From Desulfuromonas sp. CSMB_57 (GTDB lineage Bacteria; Desulfobacterota; Desulfuromonadia; Desulfuromonadales; Syntrophotaleaceae), in contig NZ_JAFCIY020000030.1 in NCBI RefSeq assembly GCF_020194955.2, forward strand, positions 1-64,000: DNA of 64,000 nucleotides, given 5' to 3'. The notes beneath the pieces were generated by a model. It was not told where the DNA came from and made no database searches. It saw only the letters and a list, made by a program, of their open reading frames with translations. Of this stretch, positions 7,840 through 18,300 are shown piece by piece (the stretch's first letter is position 1; each line of letters begins with the position of its first letter). A program made the position numbers and the translations under genes.

Positions 7840-8754
7840 ATGACGGCCTTCGTGTTTCCCGGTCAGGGTTCCCAATATCCGGGCATGGGCAAGGAATTGG
7901 CGGATAATTTCGCCGTCGCCCGGCAGACCTTCGAAGAAGCCAACGAAGCCCTCGGTTTCCATATTGCCCGACTGTGCTTCGAGGGCCCCGAACAGGAGCT
8001 GCAACTGACCGCCAATACCCAGCCGGCCATCGTCGCCACCAGCATCGCTGCGCTGCGCGTCGTGCAGGCTGAGACCGGTCTGCAACCGGCTTTTGTCGCC
8101 GGCCATTCCCTGGGCGAATATGCGGCCCTGGTATGTGCCGGCGGCCTGGCCTTCGGCGATGCGGTGCGCATCGTCCGGCAGCGCGGCACCTTCATGCAGC
8201 AGGCGGTTCCCGTCGGCGTCGGCGGCATGGCGGCCATCATGGGCCTTGACAATGCCGCTTTGACGGCGGTATGTGAAGAAGCAGCCCAGGATGAACTGGT
8301 GGCGCCGGCCAATTTCAACAGCCCCGGCCAGGTGGTCATCGCCGGCCATCTGACGGCGGTGGAACGGGCCATGGCCCTGGCTCGGGAACGCGGCGCCAAG
8401 CGCGCCCTGCCGCTGCCGGTCAGCGCCCCCTTTCATTGTCCGCTCATGCAGCCGGCGGCCGATGGTCTGGCCGAAGTGCTCGGCCGGGTGACCATCGGCG
8501 AGTTGCTGTGCCCGGTGGTGAGCAACGTCGAGGCCGTCCCCAACCGCGATGCCGGCAAGGTCCGCGAACTGCTGGTGCGGCAGGTCTGCGCTCCGGTGCG
8601 CTGGGACGAATCGGTTACCGTCATGGCGGCCCAGGGGGTCGAGCGGTTCATCGAGATCGGCCCCGGCAAGGTGCTGTCCGGTCTCATCAAACGAATTGTC
8701 AAAGGGGTCGAGGTGCAGAACGTCGAGGATTGCGCCGGCCTCAAGACATTGTGA
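7840..8754 (+). CDS. fabD: Malonyl-CoA:ACP transacylase
   Basis: FabD loads malonyl groups onto ACP. It is 304 residues, starting MTAFVFPGQGSQYPGMG. The nucleophile is S90 in GHSLGEYAAL, and the active-site histidine lies in PVSAPFHCPLM. GAAAGGA precedes the ATG by eight bases. Its end lies six bases before fabG, and fabH lies 35 bases upstream, so all are in one operon. Confidence 0.95.
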   Translation: MTAFVFPGQGSQYPGMGKELADNFAVARQTFEEANEALGFHIARLCFEGPEQELQLTANTQPAIVATSIAALRVVQAETGLQPAFVAGHSLGEYAALVCAGGLAFGDAVRIVRQRGTFMQQAVPVGVGGMAAIMGLDNAALTAVCEEAAQDELVAPANFNSPGQVVIAGHLTAVERAMALARERGAKRALPLPVSAPFHCPLMQPAADGLAEVLGRVTIGELLCPVVSNVEAVPNRDAGKVRELLVRQVCAPVRWDESVTVMAAQGVERFIEIGPGKVLSGLIKRIVKGVEVQNVEDCAGLKTL

Positions 8755-8760
8755 GGGAAC

Positions 8761-9516
8761 ATGTCCAACCAAACCGGTCTGCTCAAGGATAAAGTCGCCG
8801 TCGTGACCGGCGCATCGCGCGGCATCGGCCGCGCCATCGCCCTCAAGCTGGCTGCTTCCGGCGCCCGGGTGGTCCTGTCGGCCCGCAGCCAGTCCGCCTT
8901 GGACGACCTGGCGGCGGCAATCGCGGCGGCGGGGGGCGAGGCCCTGGCCGTGCCGACGGATATCGCCCGGACGGAGGACGTCGAAAACCTGTTCGAAACG
9001 GCCCTGGCGCGCTTCGGCCAGGTCGACATTTTGGTCAACAACGCCGGCATTACCCGGGACACCCTGCTGGTCCGCATGAAGGACGCGGATTGGGACGCGG
9101 TCCTGGAAACCAACCTCAAAGGACCCTTTCTCTGCAGCCGCGCGGCCGCCAAGATCATGACCAAGCAGCGCTGCGGCCGCATCATCAATATCTCCTCGGT
9201 GGTGGGCGAGATGGGCAATGCCGGGCAGGCCAACTACTGTGCCAGCAAGGCCGGTCTCATCGGTCTCACCAAGTCCATGGCACGGGAATTGGCACGACGC
9301 CATGTCACCGTCAACGCCGTGACGCCGGGGTTTATCGTTACCGACATGACCGAGGTGCTGTCCGACAAGGTCAAGGAAGAGTTGCTGGGCCAGATTCCCC
9401 TGGGGCGCTTCGGCGAAGCCGACGATATTGCCGCCGCCGTGGTTTTTCTGGCCTCCGACCAGGCCGCCTACATCACCGGGCAGGTGCTCGGGGTGAACGG
9501 CGGCATGTACATGTAA
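8761..9516 (+). CDS. fabG: 3-oxoacyl-ACP reductase
   Basis: FabG is the NADPH-dependent reductase of the fatty acid elongation cycle. The 251-residue protein has the short-chain dehydrogenase features in order: the nucleotide-binding GASRGIGRA near residue 19, NNAGITRD, catalytic Ser in NISSVVGEMGN, and YCASKAGL with catalytic Tyr and Lys. It ends with the typical VNGGMYM. TGAGGG overlaps the fabD stop and serves as its ribosome binding site. Confidence 0.94.
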   Translation: MSNQTGLLKDKVAVVTGASRGIGRAIALKLAASGARVVLSARSQSALDDLAAAIAAAGGEALAVPTDIARTEDVENLFETALARFGQVDILVNNAGITRDTLLVRMKDADWDAVLETNLKGPFLCSRAAAKIMTKQRCGRIINISSVVGEMGNAGQANYCASKAGLIGLTKSMARELARRHVTVNAVTPGFIVTDMTEVLSDKVKEELLGQIPLGRFGEADDIAAAVVFLASDQAAYITGQVLGVNGGMYM

Positions 9517-9582
9517 CCCGAGTGGTTGATTCATTCTGTCCGGTGCCGTCACCGGGCCGAACCAAACAAGGAGGTGAAGCAA

Positions 9583-9816
9583 ATGGCTTCTATCGAGGAA
9601 AAAGTCAAACAGATTATTGCTGAACAGCTGGGTGTTGACGAGGAACAGGTGACCGGTGACGCGTCCTTCATGGACGATCTGGGTGCCGACTCTCTGGACA
9701 CGGTAGAACTGGTCATGGCGCTGGAAGAGGAATTCGATATCGAAATTTCCGATGAAGACGCCGAGAAGATTCAGACGGTTCAGGACGCCATCGATTATAT
9801 CAGCGAAAATTCCTGA
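9583..9816 (+). CDS. acpP: Acyl carrier protein
   Basis: ACP carries growing acyl chains on a phosphopantetheine arm. The protein is 77 residues, very acidic, with the attachment serine S37 in the conserved [10 protein letters not shown]. The start at 9583 has AAGGAGGTGA upstream, close to the ideal ribosome binding site, in keeping with very high expression. It sits between fabG and fabF, as usual. Confidence 0.97.
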   Translation: MASIEEKVKQIIAEQLGVDEEQVTGDASFMDDLGADSLDTVELVMALEEEFDIEISDEDAEKIQTVQDAIDYISENS

Positions 9817-9830
9817 TCCATGCAGGCCCC

Positions 9831-9864
9831 GGGGAGGTGGACGCCGGCAGGGCGTTTCCTCCCC
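9831..9864 (+). terminator. Hairpin after acpP
   Basis: GGGGAGG (9831-9837 region) pairs with CCTCCCC (9858-9864), with an inner ACGCC/GGCGT helix. The following sequence has only short T runs, so it may attenuate rather than stop transcription, setting acpP above fabF. Confidence 0.45.
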
Positions 9865-10072
9865 AGAATTTGCAGCAAGATTAATGAGTTGATCCATAGC
9901 ATTTCCGGGACATATTTTAACCGGCGCGGTATGGCGTGCGGTTGACACCCGGGAGCTGGCAAACTGGCCGATGGCCGATGGCATGGGTCGCGCGGTGATG
10001 TGCGTCGGCCGATACGGTCCACCTACCACGACCCGTGCGTCCGGCCCGAAATCCGGAGGAGTAATCAGAATC
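9865..10072 (+). other. Spacer between acpP and fabF
   Basis: About 210 bases with no gene recognised. It holds a moderately AT-rich stretch (about 9865-9925) that could carry a promoter for fabF, but no clear -35/-10 pair was found. It ends in the fabF ribosome binding site GGAGGA. Confidence 0.4.
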
Positions 10073-11305
10073 ATGCGAAGAGTCGTTGTAACGGGTATTG
10101 GAGTGGTTTCCCCCCTCGGCACCGGGACGGGGAAGAACTGGCAGGCCCTGCTGCAGGGACAATCCGGAATAGGACCCATCACCCGGTTCGACGCCTCCGA
10201 CCTGCCGACCCGGATTGCCGGCGAAGTCAAGGACTTCAACGCCGAGGATTATATCGACAAAAAAGAGATCAAGAAAATGGATCTCTTCATTCAATTTGCC
10301 ATCGGTGCCGCCGACGAGGCGCTGAAGGATTCCGGCCTGCAGATCACCGACGCCAACGCCGAGCGCGTGGGCGTGCTGGTGGGAGCCGGGCTGGGCGGTC
10401 TGCCGACCATTGAAAAATACCATGAAGCCTATCTGGAGGGCGGCTACAAGAAGATCTCGCCGTTCTTCATCCCGATGCTCATCACCAACCTGGCGCCGGG
10501 CCACATCTCCATGCGCTGTGGTGCCAAGGGGCCCAACCTGTCTTCCGTCTCGGCCTGCGCCACCGGCACCCATTCCATCGGCGACGCCTACCAGATTATC
10601 CGACGGGGCGATGCCGACGCCATGATCGCCGGCGGTACCGAATCGACCATCACCCCCCTGGCCGTCGGCGGCTTTGCCGTCATGCGCGCCCTGTCGACCC
10701 GGAATGACGATCCCCGCGGCGCCAGCCGTCCCTTCGACAAGCAGCGCGACGGTTTCGTCATGTCCGAAGGTGCCGGCATCCTGGTGCTCGAGGAATTCGA
10801 AGCGGCCAAGGCGCGCGGCGCCCGCATCTATGCCGAGGTCTGCGGCTACGGCCTGACCGGCGATGCCTATCACCTGACGGCGCCCGCCCCGGGCGGCGAG
10901 GGTGCGGCCCGCTGCATGGCCATGGCCCTGCGCAATGCCGGCATCGCTCCCGAAGAGGTCGATTACATCAATGCCCACGGCACTTCGACGCCCTTCAACG
11001 ATCTCTATGAAACCATGGCCATCAAGACCGTGTTCGGTGATCATGCCCGCAAGCTCATGGTCAGTTCCACCAAGGGCATGACCGGCCACGCCTTGGGCGC
11101 CGCCGGTGGCCTGGAAGCCGCTTTCATGGCCTTGGCCATCCACCGGGATGAAGTGCCGCCGACTATCAACTACGAGGAACCGGATCCCGAATGCGATCTG
11201 GATTATGTGCCCAATGAAGCCCGGCAGGCCCCGGTGCGCGTGGCCCTGTCCAACTCCTTCGGTTTTGGCGGCACCAACGCCACCCTGCTGTTTCGCAAGG
11301 TTTGA
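10073..11305 (+). CDS. fabF: 3-oxoacyl-ACP synthase II
   Basis: FabF elongates acyl-ACP with malonyl-ACP. From ATG 10073 (GGAGGA 12 bases upstream) it is 410 residues, normal for the family. Catalytic residues are C162 in [10 protein letters not shown] and two histidines, in [11 protein letters not shown] and [13 protein letters not shown]; the ending [14 protein letters not shown] is typical. Upstream in-frame ATGs are not needed. The gene overlaps the region before rpiB with 11 bases to spare. Confidence 0.95.
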   Translation: MRRVVVTGIGVVSPLGTGTGKNWQALLQGQSGIGPITRFDASDLPTRIAGEVKDFNAEDYIDKKEIKKMDLFIQFAIGAADEALKDSGLQITDANAERVGVLVGAGLGGLPTIEKYHEAYLEGGYKKISPFFIPMLITNLAPGHISMRCGAKGPNLSSVSACATGTHSIGDAYQIIRRGDADAMIAGGTESTITPLAVGGFAVMRALSTRNDDPRGASRPFDKQRDGFVMSEGAGILVLEEFEAAKARGARIYAEVCGYGLTGDAYHLTAPAPGGEGAARCMAMALRNAGIAPEEVDYINAHGTSTPFNDLYETMAIKTVFGDHARKLMVSSTKGMTGHALGAAGGLEAAFMALAIHRDEVPPTINYEEPDPECDLDYVPNEARQAPVRVALSNSFGFGGTNATLLFRKV

Positions 11306-11316
11306 GAGGTCAGGTC

Positions 11317-11772
11317 ATGATTTTCATCGCCAGCGATCACGGCGGGTTGGATCTGAAGGAAGCCATCAAGGCCTGCCTGGCCGAGCGCGGCCTGGCCTGC
11401 CGGGATCTCGGCACGGACAACGGCAACTCGGTGGATTACCCCGATTTCGGCGAAAAGGTCGGCCGCGCGGTGTCGTGCGGCGAGGCCCAGCGCGGCATTC
11501 TGCTGTGCGGCACCGGCATCGGAATGTCCATCGTCGCCAACAAGTTCCCGGGCGTGCGGGCGGCTCTCGTCTGGGATGAATTTACCGCCCGCATGGCCAA
11601 GGAACACAACAATGCCAATGTGCTGGTCATGGGCGGGCGGGTCCAGAGTCCGGACACGGCCTGTCGCATGGTCGGCATCTGGCTGGATGCCGTCTTCGAG
11701 GGCGGGCGCCATCAGCAACGCCTGGACAAGATCAAGCAGATTGAAGAGGACGTCCAGGCCGGACGCCTCTGA
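11317..11772 (+). CDS. rpiB: Ribose 5-phosphate isomerase B
   Basis: RpiB interconverts ribose 5-phosphate and ribulose 5-phosphate. The 151-residue protein begins [14 protein letters not shown] and has the active-site cysteine in [13 protein letters not shown] and the phosphate-binding [19 protein letters not shown] precedes ATG 11317. Its product ribulose 5-phosphate is also a substrate of RibBA encoded 4 kb downstream, and ribose 5-phosphate feeds nucleotide synthesis. Confidence 0.94.
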   Translation: MIFIASDHGGLDLKEAIKACLAERGLACRDLGTDNGNSVDYPDFGEKVGRAVSCGEAQRGILLCGTGIGMSIVANKFPGVRAALVWDEFTARMAKEHNNANVLVMGGRVQSPDTACRMVGIWLDAVFEGGRHQQRLDKIKQIEEDVQAGRL

Positions 11773-11787
11773 TTCGCCGGAAACCCG

Positions 11788-11815
11788 GGGCAAGCCAGCG
11801 GCTTGCCCTTTGGCT
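11788..11815 (+). terminator. Hairpin after rpiB
   Basis: GGGCAAGCC (11788-11796) and GGCTTGCCC (11800-11808) form a perfect 9-bp stem with a 3-base loop, followed by TTTGGCTTTCCTTT. It separates the fab-rpiB group from glyA. Confidence 0.65.
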
Positions 11816-11930
11816 TTCCTTTCGGCTCGACCCTGCCGTCTCCGCTCTGGCCCGACTTCTCCGGGCGAGGGGACGGCCATCCATCAATTCACGACCCTTT
11901 TCATCCCATAAATACGGAGGCCCGTTGACC

Positions 11931-13181
<1,251 letters not shown>

Positions 13182-13649
13182 ATGGAACGCCCGTCCTGGG
13201 AAGAATATTTCATGGAAATCGCCCGCCTGGTGGCGCGTCGCGCCACCTGCCTGCGCCGCCAGGTGGGTGCGGTTCTGGTCAAGGATCGGAATATCCTGGC
13301 CACCGGTTACAACGGTTCGCCGTCCGGGCTGCGGCATTGCACCGAAACCGGCTGTCTGCGGAACCAACATAATATTCCTTCCGGACAGCGGCACGAACTG
13401 TGCCGCGGCCTGCACGCCGAGCAGAACGCCATCGTCCAGGCCGCCAAGCACGGCACCAACATCAGCGGCGCGACCCTGTTCTGCACCAATGCGCCCTGTG
13501 TCATCTGTGCCAAGATGATCATCAATGCCGGCATCCGGCAGGTGGTCTACCTCGAGGGCTATCCGGACGATCTGGCCCTGGAGATGTTGCAGGAAGCCGG
13601 CGTGGCGGTGCAGGCCTTGGCCCAGTTGCTGGCGGAAAGGGCCGGGTAA
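13182..13649 (+). CDS. dCMP deaminase (ComEB family)
   Basis: The protein deaminates dCMP to dUMP, the precursor for thymidylate. It is 155 residues with the zinc-dependent deaminase signature: H78-A-E80 in LHAEQNAI and C106, C109 in [11 protein letters not shown] further cysteine/histidine cluster at residues 53-78 ([15 protein letters not shown]) is typical of this family, which binds additional zinc. It begins directly after the glyA stop. GlyA supplies the methylene-folate needed by thymidylate synthase, so the pairing makes sense. Confidence 0.92.
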   Translation: MERPSWEEYFMEIARLVARRATCLRRQVGAVLVKDRNILATGYNGSPSGLRHCTETGCLRNQHNIPSGQRHELCRGLHAEQNAIVQAAKHGTNISGATLFCTNAPCVICAKMIINAGIRQVVYLEGYPDDLALEMLQEAGVAVQALAQLLAERAG

Positions 13650-13653
13650 CGGC

Positions 13654-14127
13654 ATGAAATGTCCCTTTTGCGGCTATCCCGATACGCGGGTGGTCGATTC
13701 GCGTCTCAACAAGGAAGGCAACGCCATTCGGCGGCGGCGAGAGTGCTCCCGCTGCGAGCGGCGCTGTACCACCTTCGAGCGGGTCGAGGAAGCCCTGCCC
13801 CTGGTGGTCAAGAAGGACGGCCGCCGCCAACCCTTCGATCGTCTCAAGGTTATCGCCGGCATTCAACGGGCCTGCGAAAAGCGGCCGGTCTCCATCGCCA
13901 CCATCGAAAAAATCGTCGACCACATCGAGCGGCAACTGCAGGAAAGCGGCGAGCGCGAGGTCGAATCGAGCCGTATCGGCGAGGCCGTCATGGAGGCCCT
14001 GCACGGCCTCGATCAGGTGGCCTATGTGCGGTTTGCCTCGGTCTACCGGCAGTTCAAGGATATCAACGAATTCATGGCCGAGCTCAAGGATATTCTCGCC
14101 CAGGGCGGCGGCCAGGAAAAAGCCTGA
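13654..14127 (+). CDS. nrdR: Transcriptional repressor NrdR
   Basis: NrdR senses ATP/dATP and represses ribonucleotide reductase genes. The protein is 157 residues: an N-terminal zinc ribbon with C3, C6, C31 and C34 (MKCPFC and CSRC), then the basic DNA-binding segment [13 protein letters not shown], then an ATP-cone domain from about residue 49. It starts four bases after the dCMP deaminase stop and precedes ribD, the order often seen in Geobacter relatives. Upstream in-frame ATGs would add unrelated sequence. Confidence 0.96.
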   Translation: MKCPFCGYPDTRVVDSRLNKEGNAIRRRRECSRCERRCTTFERVEEALPLVVKKDGRRQPFDRLKVIAGIQRACEKRPVSIATIEKIVDHIERQLQESGEREVESSRIGEAVMEALHGLDQVAYVRFASVYRQFKDINEFMAELKDILAQGGGQEKA

Positions 14128-14149
14128 GGTGGCGGGAGAAGGCGCCGGC

Positions 14150-15262
14150 ATGAGCCTGACAGCCGAACACTACATGGCCCGGGCCCTGGAACTGGCCCGG
14201 CGCGGCGAAGGCCGCACCCGGCCCAACCCGGCCGTTGGCGCAGTGCTGGTCCGGGACGGCCGCATCGTCGGCGAGGGTTTTCATCCCGCCGCCGGCCAGC
14301 CCCATGCGGAGATCTTCGCCCTGCGCGAAGCCGGCGAGGCGGCGCGCGGCGCCGACCTGTACGTCACCCTCGAGCCGTGCAATCACCAGGGCCGCACCGG
14401 TCCCTGCACCGAGGCCATCCTGGCCGCCGGCGTGGCCCGGGTGGTGGTGGGCACCGAGGATCCCAACCCGCGGGTGGCCGGCTGCGGCCTGCGGCGCCTG
14501 GCCGCCGCCGGCATCGCCGTGCAAAGCGGCGTGCTGGCCGCCGAATGCCGGCGGCTCATCGCCCCCTTCGCCAAGCATATCGTCAGCGGTCTGCCCTTCA
14601 TCACCCTGAAAAGCGCCGTCACCCTGGACGGCAAAACCGCCACCTCCAGGGGCGATTCCCAATGGATCAGCGGACCCGCCAGTCGCGAATGGGTGCACCG
14701 CCTGCGGGATCGGGTGGATGCCATCATGGTCGGCATCGGCACCGCCCTGCGGGACGATCCGCGACTGACCACCCGGCTGCCCGAGGGCGGCCGCGACCCG
14801 CTGCGGGTGGTGGTCGACTCCCGGTTGCGCCTGCCGGAACAGGCGGCCCTGCTGCAGCTGGATTCCGCGGCCCCGACCCTGGTTGCCACCACGGCACAGG
14901 CCGCGCCGGACCAGGTCGACCGTCTGCGTCGTGCCGGGGCCGAGATCCTGGTGGTAGCGGAGCGCGCCGGCCGGGTGGATCTGACCGCCCTGGCCCGCTT
15001 GCTGGGCGAACGCGGGTTGCAGCACATTCTGCTCGAAGGCGGCGCCGGGCTCAACGCCGGCTGCTGGGAAGCCGGCCTGGTGGATCGGCTGATGTTGTTC
15101 GTGGCGCCCAAGGTGGTGGGCGGCGCTGACGGCTTCGGCATCTTTGCCGGGCGCGGCGTCGAGCGCCTGGCCGAGGCGCGGGGGGTGCGAGAGATGCGGG
15201 TTCAGCAGGTCGGCGACGATCTGCTCATCGAAGCCGAGGTGCAGGTATGTTCACAGGACTGA
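14150..15262 (+). CDS. ribD: Bifunctional riboflavin deaminase/reductase RibD
   Basis: RibD catalyses the second and third steps of riboflavin synthesis: pyrimidine deamination, then side-chain reduction with NADPH. It is 370 residues. The N-terminal deaminase domain has zinc ligands H52 (PHAEIFALREAG), C77 and C86 (EPCNHQGRTGPC). The C-terminal reductase domain follows from about residue 148 (KSAVTLDGKTATSRGDSQWI). ATG 14150 has GCGGGAGAAGG upstream. The gene overlaps ribE by 16 bases. Confidence 0.96.
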   Translation: MSLTAEHYMARALELARRGEGRTRPNPAVGAVLVRDGRIVGEGFHPAAGQPHAEIFALREAGEAARGADLYVTLEPCNHQGRTGPCTEAILAAGVARVVVGTEDPNPRVAGCGLRRLAAAGIAVQSGVLAAECRRLIAPFAKHIVSGLPFITLKSAVTLDGKTATSRGDSQWISGPASREWVHRLRDRVDAIMVGIGTALRDDPRLTTRLPEGGRDPLRVVVDSRLRLPEQAALLQLDSAAPTLVATTAQAAPDQVDRLRRAGAEILVVAERAGRVDLTALARLLGERGLQHILLEGGAGLNAGCWEAGLVDRLMLFVAPKVVGGADGFGIFAGRGVERLAEARGVREMRVQQVGDDLLIEAEVQVCSQD

Positions 15263-15897
15263 TTCAGGATCTGGGCACGGTGCGCCGGCTGGAAAAGCAG
15301 GGTGCCGCGGGACGGCTCACCGTCGCCACCGCCCTGCCCATGGACGATTTGGAAATGGGCGAAAGCATTGCCGTCAACGGCGTCTGCCTGACCGTGGTCG
15401 GCTTCGGCGGCGGCCAGTTCAGTGCCGATGTGTCGCCGGAAAGCCTGCAGCGAACCAATCTGGGGTCCCTTACCGCCGGCCGGCGGGTCAACCTGGAGCG
15501 TGCCCTGCGGCTTTGCGATCGTCTCGGCGGGCACCTGGTCAGCGGTCACGTCGACGGTGTCGGCACCCTGGTCGAGCGGCGCAAGGACGAGAACGCCATC
15601 CGTTTCGCCATCGAGGTCGCCCCGGAACTGGTGCGCTACCTGGTGGAAAAGGGTTCCGTGGCGGTGGACGGCATCAGCCTGACGGTCAATACCGTCGGGG
15701 AAAACCGCCTGCATCTGGCCGTCATTCCCCACACTCTGGAGAAAACCACCCTGCAGGAGCGCCGGGTGGGGGATCGGGTTAACATCGAAACCGATCTGTT
15801 GGGCAAGTATGTGGAACGTCTGCTGCAGCCGGCCGGCGGCGCGGCCAGCGCCGGCGGCCTGAGCCTCGATTTCCTTGCCAAGCATGGCTTTCTGTGA
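15247..15897 (+). CDS. ribE: Riboflavin synthase alpha subunit
   Basis: It dismutates two lumazines to riboflavin and a pyrimidine. The 216-residue protein shows the usual internal duplication: first barrel beginning MFTGLIQDLGTV, second from about residue 98 (GGHLVSGHVDGVG) with SVAVDGISLTVN matching IAVNGVCLTV of the first half. It overlaps the end of ribD by 16 bases, implying coupled translation. Confidence 0.95.
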   Translation: MFTGLIQDLGTVRRLEKQGAAGRLTVATALPMDDLEMGESIAVNGVCLTVVGFGGGQFSADVSPESLQRTNLGSLTAGRRVNLERALRLCDRLGGHLVSGHVDGVGTLVERRKDENAIRFAIEVAPELVRYLVEKGSVAVDGISLTVNTVGENRLHLAVIPHTLEKTTLQERRVGDRVNIETDLLGKYVERLLQPAGGAASAGGLSLDFLAKHGFL

Positions 15898-15930
15898 CAT
15901 ATTACCAGGCTACCGCAAGGGGAGGAATGC

Positions 15931-17136
15931 ATGATCAAAGCCAATATCGAAGCCGCACTGGAAGATATCCGTCAGGGCAAAATGATCATCCTGGTGGATG
16001 ACGAGGACCGCGAAAACGAAGGCGATCTGGCCATGGCCGCCGAACTGGTCACGCCCGAGGCCATCAACTTCATGGCCCGCGAAGGGCGGGGGCTCATCTG
16101 CCTGTCCCTGACCGAGGAGCGCGCCGACTACCTGAATCTGCCGCTGATGGTGCAGGACAACACGTCCTCCTTCGGCACCGCCTTCACCGTCTCCATCGAG
16201 GCCCGGCGCGGAGTATCGACGGGCATTTCCGCCGCCGATCGGGCCACCACCATCAAGGTCGCCATCGCCGACGAATCCGGCGCCCGGGATCTGGCGCGGC
16301 CGGGACATGTCTTCCCCCTGCGGGCCAAAAAGGGCGGCGTGCTGGTGCGCGCCGGGCAGACCGAAGGCTCCGTCGATCTGGCCCGCCTGGCGGGTCTCAA
16401 GCCGGCCGGCGTGATCTGCGAGATCATGAACGACGACGGCACCATGGCGCGCCTGCCGCAACTCGAGGAGTTCGCCGCCCGCCACGACCTCAAGATCGTC
16501 ACCATCGCCGACCTGGTGCGTTACCGCATGAGCAACGAAACCCTGGTCCGGCGCGCCGCCGAAACCCTCATGCCCACCGCCTACGGCGGCGAGTTCATGG
16601 CCATCGGCTACGAAAACGAGGTGGACAAGGCCCAGCACCTGGCCCTGGTCAAGGGCACCATCGACCCGGCCAAACCGGTCCTGGTGCGGGTCCATTCCGA
16701 ATGTCTGACCGGGGACGTGTTCGGCTCCATGCGCTGCGATTGCGGGGATCAGCTGCACGCCGCCATGTGCCAGATCGCCGAGGAGGGCTGCGGCGTCATC
16801 ATCTACATGCGCCAGGAAGGGCGCGGCATCGGCCTCAACAACAAGCTGCGCGCCTACGCCCTGCAGGACCAGGGCTGCGACACGGTGGAGGCCAACGAAG
16901 CCCTCGGCTTCAAGGCCGATCTGCGCGATTACGGCATCGGCGCCCAGATCCTCCTTGATCTCGGCGTGCGCAAGATCCGGCTGATGACCAACAACCCGAA
17001 AAAGATTGTCGGCCTGGAAGGGTACGGCCTGGAAGTGGTGGAACGGGTGCCGGTGGAGATGCCGCCGACCTGCTCCAATATCCGGTATCTGCAGACCAAG
17101 CGGGAAAAGATGGGCCACCTGCTGGAAAATCTTTAG
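15931..17136 (+). CDS. ribBA: Bifunctional DHBP synthase / GTP cyclohydrolase II
   Basis: It makes both starting blocks for lumazine: 3,4-dihydroxy-2-butanone 4-phosphate from ribulose 5-phosphate (residues 1 to about 200) and the pyrimidine from GTP (about 205-401). The DHBP part has [11 protein letters not shown] and [14 protein letters not shown]. The cyclohydrolase part has the zinc cysteines in [18 protein letters not shown] and the RQEGRGIGL loop. Both active sites look intact. GGGGAGGA precedes the ATG at 15931. Confidence 0.96.
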   Translation: MIKANIEAALEDIRQGKMIILVDDEDRENEGDLAMAAELVTPEAINFMAREGRGLICLSLTEERADYLNLPLMVQDNTSSFGTAFTVSIEARRGVSTGISAADRATTIKVAIADESGARDLARPGHVFPLRAKKGGVLVRAGQTEGSVDLARLAGLKPAGVICEIMNDDGTMARLPQLEEFAARHDLKIVTIADLVRYRMSNETLVRRAAETLMPTAYGGEFMAIGYENEVDKAQHLALVKGTIDPAKPVLVRVHSECLTGDVFGSMRCDCGDQLHAAMCQIAEEGCGVIIYMRQEGRGIGLNNKLRAYALQDQGCDTVEANEALGFKADLRDYGIGAQILLDLGVRKIRLMTNNPKKIVGLEGYGLEVVERVPVEMPPTCSNIRYLQTKREKMGHLLENL

Positions 17137-17172
17137 CCGCTCACCGCGACGCGGCGCACCAGGAGATCAGAC

Positions 17173-17637
17173 ATGGGTACGACCTTTGAAGGAAAACTCG
17201 ATGCGAGCGGGCGCAAGTTCGCCATCGTCGTCAGCCGTTTCAACAGCTTCATCTGCGAGCGCCTGGTGGAAGGGGCCATGGATGCCCTGATCCGGCATGG
17301 CGCCGCCGCCGGGGACCTCGATTTGGTGCGGGTGCCGGGCGCCTACGAGATCCCCCTGGCCGCCCAGCGCCTGGCCGCCACCGGGCGCTACGACGCCATC
17401 GTGTGTCTCGGCGCGGTGATTCGAGGTTCCACCCCCCATTTCGACTACGTCTGCGCCGAGGTTTCCAAGGGCGTGGCGGCCGTGTCCCTCCACAGCGGCC
17501 TGCCCGTCGCCTTCGGCGTGCTGACCACCGATACCATCGAGCAGGCCATCGAACGCGCCGGCACCAAGGCCGGCAACAAGGGCGCCGAGGCCGCCGTCAC
17601 CGCCATCGAGATGGTCAATCTCCTGCAGCAGTTCTGA
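17173..17637 (+). CDS. ribH: Lumazine synthase (beta subunit)
   Basis: It condenses the two products of RibBA/RibD into 6,7-dimethyl-8-ribityllumazine. The protein has 154 residues, the normal size for a subunit that assembles into pentamers or 60-mers. Motifs: the substrate-binding [23 protein letters not shown] and [21 protein letters not shown] precedes the ATG. The stop is six bases before nusB, completing the common ribD-ribE-ribBA-ribH-nusB string. Confidence 0.96.
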   Translation: MGTTFEGKLDASGRKFAIVVSRFNSFICERLVEGAMDALIRHGAAAGDLDLVRVPGAYEIPLAAQRLAATGRYDAIVCLGAVIRGSTPHFDYVCAEVSKGVAAVSLHSGLPVAFGVLTTDTIEQAIERAGTKAGNKGAEAAVTAIEMVNLLQQF

Positions 17638-17643
17638 GGGTCT

Positions 17644-18117
17644 ATGTCCATCGGTGTACGTCGCAGCGGCCGGGAACTGGCCGTGAAGATCATTTACAGC
17701 CTCGACCACGCCCCGGAGGGCAGTGTGGACGATGTCCTGGGCACCTTCTGGGGGCATTTCCGTTTCCAGGACAATGTGCTGGGGGAACCCCTCGAAGAAG
17801 AGTGGGACAATCTGCCCATCACCGTGGTGCGGTTTGCCGAGGAACTGGTGCGGGGCGTCGCCGCCCATCGGCCGCAACTGGACGAGGCCATCAAGGAATA
17901 TTCCACCAACTGGTCCCTGGAACGCATGTCCCGCGTCGATTTGGCCATCCTGCGCCTGGCGGCCTTCGAACTGCTGTTCCAGCCCGATGTCCCCGCCAGC
18001 GTGGCCATCAACGAAGCGGTGGAAATCGGCAAGCGCTACGGGACCAAGGACACGCCGGCCTTCGTCAACGGTATTCTGGACAAGATAGCTAAGTGCAGGC
18101 TGAAGGCTGAAGGCTGA
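17644..18117 (+). CDS. nusB: Transcription antitermination factor NusB, C-terminus inside a heptamer repeat
   Basis: NusB binds boxA RNA with NusE in rRNA antitermination. The protein is 157 residues with the family blocks RRSGRELAVKIIYSLD, NWSLERMSRVDLAILRLAAFELL and AINEAVEIGKRYG. The natural end is near residue 150 (LDKIAK). The last residues and the TGA stop at 18115-18117 come from the first three AGGCTGA units of a tandem repeat, which suggests the original stop has been replaced by the repeat. Function should be unaffected, as only the tail is altered. Confidence 0.94.
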   Translation: MSIGVRRSGRELAVKIIYSLDHAPEGSVDDVLGTFWGHFRFQDNVLGEPLEEEWDNLPITVVRFAEELVRGVAAHRPQLDEAIKEYSTNWSLERMSRVDLAILRLAAFELLFQPDVPASVAINEAVEIGKRYGTKDTPAFVNGILDKIAKCRLKAEG

Positions 18118-18278
18118 AGACTGAAGACTGAAGACTGAAGACTGAAGACTGAAGACTGAAGACTAAAAGCTAATGGCTGAACACTGAACACTGAATGCAA
18201 TGCGGGATGGACTGGGTTTAGAATTTACTTCAGCCTTCGGACTTCAGCCTTCAGCCTGAACATCAGCCTTCAGCCTGC
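18097..18278. repeat. Heptamer tandem array (AGGCTGA/AGACTGA) with inverted partner
   Basis: Fourteen head-to-tail 7-base units run from 18097 to 18194: three AGGCTGA, six AGACTGA, then degenerate units (AGACTAA, AAGCTAA, TGGCTGA, two ACACTGA). After 34 unrelated bases, the reverse-complement type TTCAGCC recurs about five times to 18278, so the RNA could fold back. Units shift the reading frame by one each time, so most frames meet a TGA quickly. The array provides the nusB stop and fills the nusB-hom gap. A related array lies at 61307. Confidence 0.9.
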
Positions 18279-18300
18279 CTTATCAAAACAAGGAGTGGCA

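Noticed and set aside
15898-15930. FMN riboswitch before ribBA or ribD
   Set aside because: The gaps are far too short for an FMN aptamer, and its conserved AGGGGC/GGGCAG blocks are not seen anywhere upstream in the cluster.
18097-18278. CRISPR array
   Set aside because: The 7-base units are contiguous with no unique spacers, and there are no cas genes. The same applies to the array at 61307-61397.
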